A stretch of DNA of 64,000 nucleotides from Asaia platycodi JCM 25414 (GTDB lineage Bacteria > Pseudomonadota > Alphaproteobacteria > Acetobacterales > Acetobacteraceae). A program made the translations under genes and the position numbers. The notes beneath the pieces were generated by a model that was not told the origin of the DNA, did not search any database, and saw only the letters and a program-made list of their open reading frames with translations. Every line of letters begins with the position of its first letter. Position 1 is the stretch's first letter. Below, piece by piece: positions 58,937-64,000 of the stretch. The stretch covers positions 1 to 64,000 of the forward strand of contig NZ_BAKW01000011.1 of assembly GCF_000614545.1 (NCBI RefSeq). Reading direction: 5' to 3'.

Positions 58937-60290
58937 ATGAACGCTATCATGGAACATCATCCTTCTGCCCCCGTCATTCCTCTCTCTGTCACGCGCAATC
59001 CCGGTCCGCTTCGCGGTACGATTCGCGTTCCCGGCGACAAATCCATCAGCACCGGGCGCTGATGCTCGCCTCTCTCGCAGAGGGACGCACCGTCGTAACG
59101 GGGCTGCTCGAAGGGGAAGACGTTCTGCGTACCGCCGACGCCATGCGCGCGCTCGGCGCCACCATCACGCGTGAGGCCGATCGTGGGTGATCGACGGCAA
59201 GGGTGTCGGGGCGCTCATAGAGCCGTCAGACGTGCTCGATATGGGTAATTCTGGCACAGCAGCGCGTTTGCTGTCGGGTATCCTGTCGAGCCATGCGATT
59301 ACCAGTTTCATGACGGGTGATGCGAGTTTGCGCGGGCGCCCCATGCGCCGCGTGACCCAACCGCTTGCCGGTAATGGCGCCTGCTTCGCCACGCGTCTTG
59401 GCGAGAAGCTGCCCATGGCCATTATCGGTACGGGTGAGGCGACGGCGCTTTCCTACTGTCTGCCGGTTGCTTCCGCTCAGGTGAAATCGGCCATCCTGCT
59501 TGCCGGTCTGAATGCTCAGGGCAAGACCCGTGTAGAAGAGCCGGTTGCAACGCGCGACCATACCGAAAACATGTTGCGTCATTTCGGTGTCGGCGTGGAT
59601 GTCGGGCTGACGCCGACAGGCGGGCGTATCATCACGCTTGAAGGCCGCGCACGCCTCGTCGCACGTGATGTCGTCGTTCCTGCCGATCCGTCTTCAGCAG
59701 CATTCCCGATCGTGGCGGCAAGTCTCGTGCCTGGGTCTGAAATTCGCCTGCCGGGCGTCGGTCTCAACCCGCTGCGCACCGGGTTGTTCACGACGCTACG
59801 TGAAATGGGGGCAGTTCTTGATATCGAAAATGAGCGCATCGAGGGCGGCGAGCCTGTGGGCGATCTCGTTGTGCGTGGCGCTGCCCTGCGCGGTGTCGAT
59901 GTGCCTGCCAATCGTGCGCCATCCATGATCGACGAATACCCCGTGCTGGCCGTAGCCTGCGCCTTTGCCAGCGGCACGTCGCGCCTGCGTGGTCTGGAAG
60001 AACTGCGCGTCAAGGAAAGCGACAGGCTCTCGGCTACGGTGGCCCTGCTCAAGGCCAACGGGGCGGATGTGCGCGTCGAGGGCGATGACATGATCATCGA
60101 AGGACGTGGCAGTGCGGAAGGTCTTGGCGGCGGACTGGTGGAAACACAGATGGATCATCGTCTTGCGATGAGCGCAATCGTGTTCGGCCTTGCTGCGGAA
60201 AAGCCCGTGATCGTCGATGATACCGGCTTCATCAATACGAGCTTTCCAGGTTTCGTGTCGCTTATGACTGCCCTCGGGGCGGTTCTCTGA
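58937..60290 (+). CDS. aroA: 3-phosphoshikimate 1-carboxyvinyltransferase, EPSP synthase (two frame breaks)
   Basis: AroA joins shikimate 3-phosphate and PEP in the path to chorismate. Frame losses near 59052 (AGCACCGG for AGCCACCGG, within KSISHRALML) and near 59183 (ATCGTGGG for ATCGGTGGG) break the first 85 residues. Corrected length is about 451 residues. Later motifs are [26 protein letters not shown] and the [11 protein letters not shown] region, ending LGAVL. The class II-like features are visible, but I did not test inhibitor sensitivity. Coupled to cmk by TGATG. Confidence 0.95.
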
Positions 60291-60922
60291 TGCGCCTCAT
60301 TATCGCTGTCGACGGACCTGCCGCTGCGGGAAAAGGCACGCTTGCCAAGGCGCTTGCTGCCGCTCTCGGTTTGCCGCATCTGGATACAGGGCTTCTTTAT
60401 CGTGCCGTGGCACGTCAGATGATCCTTGCCGGGCTGGACCCGGCCGAAGATGACGGCGAACAGACGGCCCATGCCCTGCAACCTGAAGATCTTCAGCGCG
60501 ACGATCTGCGTGTGCCCGAAATTGATCGTGGCGCAAGTGCTGTTGCGACCCAGACGCCCGTCCGTGCGGCGCTGCTGAAACGTCAGCGCGAGTTCGCGAC
60601 GGCGAGTGGGGCGGTAATCGACGGGCGCGATATCGGCACCGTGGTTTTTCCTGACGCCGATCTCAAATTCTTCGTCACGGCCAGCGCCGCGGTCAGAGCT
60701 TTGCGTCGTTATCAGCAGATGCATGGCGCAGCTGATCCGGTGCCGACAGAGCTCGCAGAGTTGGCTGCTGAAATCGAGGCACGCGACCGCAAGGACGCCG
60801 AGCGTCCGGTTTCGCCGTTGCGCAAGGCGGATGATGCGGTGCTGGTTGAAACCGATCATCTTGATGCGCAGGCCGTTCTGGCACACGCACTCTCAGTGGT
60901 AAGGGCGCGCTTCATCGCCTGA
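60290..60922 (+). CDS. cmk: Cytidylate kinase
   Basis: CMP/dCMP kinase. The 210-residue protein has the P-loop DGPAAAGKGT near residue 8, LDTGLLYRA, and GRDIGTVVFPDADLKFF with the nucleoside monophosphate site. It follows aroA by TGATG overlap and precedes rpsA, the conserved aroA-cmk-rpsA order. Confidence 0.96.
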   Translation: MRLIIAVDGPAAAGKGTLAKALAAALGLPHLDTGLLYRAVARQMILAGLDPAEDDGEQTAHALQPEDLQRDDLRVPEIDRGASAVATQTPVRAALLKRQREFATASGAVIDGRDIGTVVFPDADLKFFVTASAAVRALRRYQQMHGAADPVPTELAELAAEIEARDRKDAERPVSPLRKADDAVLVETDHLDAQAVLAHALSVVRARFIA

Positions 60923-60949
60923 GCAACGTATCCAGCAGGAGCTGTGCTC

Positions 60950-60990
60950 CCTTAGCCTGCCCGCAAGCCTAAGGGGCGGGCAGGCTAAGG
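60950..60990 (+). terminator. Strong stem-loop between cmk and rpsA
   Basis: A perfect 15-bp stem (CCTTAGCCTGCCCGC / GCGGGCAGGCTAAGG) closes an 11-base loop. No T-run follows (TATCAAG), so it may be a transcript-protecting or attenuating hairpin rather than a simple intrinsic terminator. It lies 27 bases after the cmk stop. Confidence 0.55.
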
Positions 60991-61060
60991 TATCAAGCGC
61001 CTCTCCGGGCCAGGATCGGACAGGGAATCGCCCTAAACGGCAAGAGACCTGAGGTTTTTA

Positions 61061-61084
61061 TTGACAAGCACCCGGTCACGGGTG
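61061..61084 (+). promoter_or_regulatory. Possible rpsA promoter element with an inverted repeat
   Basis: TTGACA at 61061-61066 matches a -35 consensus. It is directly followed by the inverted repeat CACCCGGTCACGGGTG (61069-61084), which would overlap the promoter spacer as an operator could. No good -10 hexamer was found at the normal distance, so the promoter call is tentative. The 200-base leader to rpsA is long. Confidence 0.35.
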
Positions 61085-61262
61085 TCTGACGTCATGCAGC
61101 GTAATGTCACCTGCGCTTGCTCGTTCTCCTACTGTCGAACGGGCGCTTTTTTCTTATGAAGGCTCATGGGTGGACCGAGGTTCATGAGCACGCCGTCCGA
61201 CCTGTGTGCCGGGCGCAGACATTGGCCCGATCGTCACGATCGGCCCAGGATTACGAAAACAC

Positions 61263-62957
61263 ATGGCTTCAGCCACCAACACCGTCGAAGACTTCGCAGC
61301 TCTTCTTGACGAGACCCTCGGCCAGGACACGGGCTTTGACGGCTCCGTCGTTACCGGTCGCGTCATCCGCCTGACGGATGAATTCGCGATCGTTGATGTT
61401 GGCCTCAAGAGCGAAGGCCGCGTTTCGCTCAAGGAATTCGGACCGCCGGGCGCTGCGCCTGACGTGCGTCCGGGCGACGTGATCGAGCTTTATGTCGAGC
61501 GCTATGAAGATCGTGACGGCTCCATCGTGCTGTCGCGCGAGAAGGCCCGTCGTGAAGAGGCATGGACCTCGCTCGAGCGCGCATTCGCGAACAACCAGCG
61601 CGTCAACGGCACGATCTATGGTCGCGTCAAGGGCGGCTTCACGGTTGATCTCGGCGGCGCCATGGCGTTCCTTCCGGGCAGCCAGGTCGATATCCGCCCC
61701 GTGCGCGATGTCGCTCCGCTTATGGGTCAGCCCCAGCCTTTCCAGATCCTCAAGATGGATCGCGCCCGTGGCAACATCGTTGTCTCGCGTCGTGCCGTTC
61801 TTGAAGAGACCCGTGCAGAGCAGCGTTCCGAGCTGATCCAGGGCCTGAAGGAAGGTATGATCCTCGATGGCGTGGTCAAGAACATCACCGATTACGGTGC
61901 GTTCGTCGATCTCGGCGGTGTCGATGGCCTCCTGCATGTCACCGACATTGCCTGGAAGCGCATCAACCACCCGTCCGAAGCCCTGCAGATCGGCATGCCG
62001 GTTCGCGTTCAGGTCATCCGCTTCAACTCCGACACGCAGCGTATCTCGCTGGGCATGAAGCAGCTTGAGGCTGATCCGTGGGAGAACGTGGCGATCAAGT
62101 ATCCGCAGGGTGCTCGCTATTCGGGTCGCGTCACGAACATCACCGATTACGGTGCGTTCGTTGAGCTCGAGCCGGGCGTCGAAGGTCTGGTGCACGTTTC
62201 CGAAATGTCCTGGACGAAGAAGAACGTCCATCCGGGCAAGCTTGTCGCGACCTCGCAGGAAGTCGACGTCATGGTTCTCGACGTGGACAGCGCCAAGCGT
62301 CGTATCTCGCTCGGCCTCAAGCAGGTTCAGCGCAACCCCTGGGAGCAGTTCGCCGAAGAGCACAAGGTCGGTTCGACCATCGAAGGCGAAATCCGCAACA
62401 TCACCGAATTCGGTCTGTTCGTGGGTCTCTCTGCCGATATTGATGGCATGGTGCATATGTCCGATCTTTCCTGGGACGAGGCCGGCGAAGCTGCCATGGC
62501 CAAGTTCGAGAAGGGTCAGGTTGTTCAGGCCAAGGTGCTCGACGTTGACGCCGAGAAGGAGCGCATCTCGCTTGGCATCAAGCAGCTGCAGGAAGATCCG
62601 GCAGCCGACACCCTGTCGCGCGTCCACAAGGGCGACATCGTGACCTGCCTCGTGACGTCGGTTCAGACCAACGGTATTGAAGTCAAGGTTGACGACGTTC
62701 TGACCGGCTTCATCCGTCGCGCCGAACTGGCTCGTGACAAGGCCGAGCAGCGCCCCGAGCGCTTCGCGGTTGGCGAGAAGGTCGACGCGAAGGTTGTTTC
62801 CGTCGATCGCGCTTCGCGCAAGCTCGCTCTGACCATCCGCGGCCGTGAGGTCGAGGAAGACAAGGCTGCTATCAACGAATACGGTTCGTCTGACAGCGGT
62901 GCATCGCTGGGTGACATTCTCGGTGCGGCGATCCGTCGCCGTAATACCGAAGTGTAA
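61263..62957 (+). CDS. rpsA: 30S ribosomal protein S1
   Basis: S1 helps mRNA bind the 30S subunit. The intact 564-residue protein has six S1 domains, with repeated marks such as NITDYGAFVDLGGVDGLLHVTD and NITDYGAFVELEPGVEGLVHVS. The ATG at 61263 is the family start (MASATNTVEDFAALL); the upstream frame is not coding-like. A classical terminator follows. Confidence 0.97.
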   Translation: MASATNTVEDFAALLDETLGQDTGFDGSVVTGRVIRLTDEFAIVDVGLKSEGRVSLKEFGPPGAAPDVRPGDVIELYVERYEDRDGSIVLSREKARREEAWTSLERAFANNQRVNGTIYGRVKGGFTVDLGGAMAFLPGSQVDIRPVRDVAPLMGQPQPFQILKMDRARGNIVVSRRAVLEETRAEQRSELIQGLKEGMILDGVVKNITDYGAFVDLGGVDGLLHVTDIAWKRINHPSEALQIGMPVRVQVIRFNSDTQRISLGMKQLEADPWENVAIKYPQGARYSGRVTNITDYGAFVELEPGVEGLVHVSEMSWTKKNVHPGKLVATSQEVDVMVLDVDSAKRRISLGLKQVQRNPWEQFAEEHKVGSTIEGEIRNITEFGLFVGLSADIDGMVHMSDLSWDEAGEAAMAKFEKGQVVQAKVLDVDAEKERISLGIKQLQEDPAADTLSRVHKGDIVTCLVTSVQTNGIEVKVDDVLTGFIRRAELARDKAEQRPERFAVGEKVDAKVVSVDRASRKLALTIRGREVEEDKAAINEYGSSDSGASLGDILGAAIRRRNTEV

Positions 62958-62985
62958 TCAACAGTCATCTTGTTGAAACACTATG

Positions 62986-63017
62986 AAAGGGCTGCTTCGG
63001 CAGCCCTTTTATTTTTT
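62986..63017 (+). terminator. Intrinsic terminator after rpsA
   Basis: AAAGGGCTGC and GCAGCCCTTT form a 10-bp stem around a TTCG tetraloop, followed by T-rich sequence TTATTTTTTG. Confidence 0.92.
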
Positions 63018-63155
63018 GTTGTTGAACTGACAGTCAACTTAATCCGAAATCTGCTTCTGAAGACTTTTGCACGTCCAGTGTTTGGGTTAGACACAATCTG
63101 ATCGGCAAGGGGGAATTGCCCCTACTTGTTGCAAGGATGCGGTTGCGGGGGCTTC

Positions 63156-64000
63156 ATGGCTGTTATTTACAATACGAACTACACCCATAATCCCAACTCC
63201 TATCTGACCTTGGCGGTAGAGCGTGCCGCGCGTGCTCTTTTTGGCGCAGATCAGGTTCTGCTCGCCGATAACATGACTCTGGCTCAGGCTGCGGCTTCAG
63301 GCGAGCATGACACGCTGATCTGTATTGATGGCCAGCGCATTAACACGCAGCTGATGCGACGCATCCGCCCGGCTTTCAAGACGATGATCCTCTGGACGTT
63401 CGAAGACCCGTTCATGCGGGATTTCAATGTCGAGAACTCCAATCTTTTCGATTTCGTCTTCACGAACGATCCCTCCTGCGCGGATCATTATCGCGGCAAG
63501 GGGCATTATCTCCCCCTCGGCGCCAGTCGGACCATTCATCAGCGGGACGTGAAAGAGGGCGAGGCGCTCGATTACGATATCTTCTTTGCCGGCACCATGT
63601 GCCGAACCGCGTCGAGACGCTTCGTCGTATCATCGCCGCCTTTCCGCAGGCCCGTCTGAAGCTCATCTGCCCTGGCAATGAGTATCTGCCGCCTTTGCCT
63701 GCCGATCTGGCCGAACTGGCAATCCAGCGCCCGGTCAGTCATGAGGCATTCATCGATTTCGCCAATGCGAGTGCCGTTACGCTGACCATGTTCCGTGACT
63801 ATGCGAGTCATGGTGATGTCAGTCAGGCGACGGCTCCGGGACCGCGCTTCTACGAACTGGCTCTAGCGGGTGCGGCTCAGGTGGTTGAAGCGCCTGACAG
63901 CATGGACACCAAATATTTCGCGGAGATCGAAGGCACGTTCCTTGCGCGTGATGTCGATGGTGTTGTGAGCGCGGTCGCTGCCCTGCTCAATGACCGTGCC
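63156..64000 (+). CDS. CgeB-like glycosyltransferase, 3' end outside window (one frame break)
   Basis: The protein resembles the CgeB/spore-protein-type glycosyltransferases (GT-B, DUF3880-like N-terminal part). FKTMILWTFEDPFMRDFN and FVFTNDPSCADHYRGKGHYLPLGAS are typical of the N-terminal half. After one G is restored near 63602 (ATGTGCCG for ATGTGGCCG) it continues VETLRRIIAAFP, then a donor domain with FYELALAGAAQVVEAPDSMD. It runs to the window edge. Sugar and acceptor are unknown. Confidence 0.78.

Overview
The window is GC-rich alphaproteobacterial chromosome, most likely from an acetic acid bacterium (Acetobacteraceae, Gluconobacter/Asaia/Kozakia-like). This rests on gene order and protein character: infB-rbfA-truB-rpsO-pnp, aroA-cmk-rpsA, a paired cysteine desulfurase-ferredoxin-mnmA cluster, a Cys-poor DksA, a DUF1489 protein, and an SDR closely resembling the known Gluconobacter oxydans xylitol dehydrogenase. 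The genus is inference.

Layout. 1-6052: translation and RNA operon (infB 3' part, rbfA, truB, rpsO, pnp). 6112-15133: nitronate monooxygenase-like enzyme, FUSC efflux protein, then leftward DUF1489, exported nucleoside hydrolase, hemW, kup and yggS. 15212-20172: rightward rsmB, rpe, heparinase-like protein, glycosyltransferase. 20173-24716 leftward: response regulator, histidine kinase, small membrane protein, tyrS, alpha/beta hydrolase. 25190-30611: Fe-S/thiolation cluster (two cysteine desulfurases, ferredoxin, mnmA), GST, dksA, tRNA-Thr. 30744-39042: an accessory island beside the tRNA, with hicBA, a solo hicB, a decayed hicB, a phage lysis cassette, phage tail-tip genes and two exported tail-fibre-like proteins. 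39457-45013: two SDRs, a DUF333 lipoprotein, two HAD phosphatases, a DUF2945/DUF3465 pair. 45069-58766: clpS-clpA, a D,D-carboxypeptidase, map, ggt, SRP RNA, dnaX-ybaB-recR, a pteridine-reductase-like SDR, a glycosyltransferase, a chorismate-lyase-like exported protein and a FYDLN protein. 58937-64000: aroA-cmk-rpsA and a partial glycosyltransferase.

The dominant feature of the raw sequence is that about 30 sites in otherwise well-conserved genes, many of them essential (infB, pnp, tyrS, dnaX, aroA, map, mnmA), lack one base, nearly always where a G or C run is one shorter than the reading frame requires. I read these as sequencing or assembly errors and annotate the genes across them, giving the approximate position of each. 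One consequence is an apparent Map-GGT fusion that is almost certainly two genes.

The most biologically interesting parts are the phage-derived island with lysis genes and two Sec-signal-bearing fibre-like proteins but no capsid, portal or integrase gene in view; the translationally coupled membrane protein-kinase-regulator cassette; and an exported chorismate-lyase-like protein near aroA. I saw no CRISPR array, rRNA gene or complete insertion sequence.
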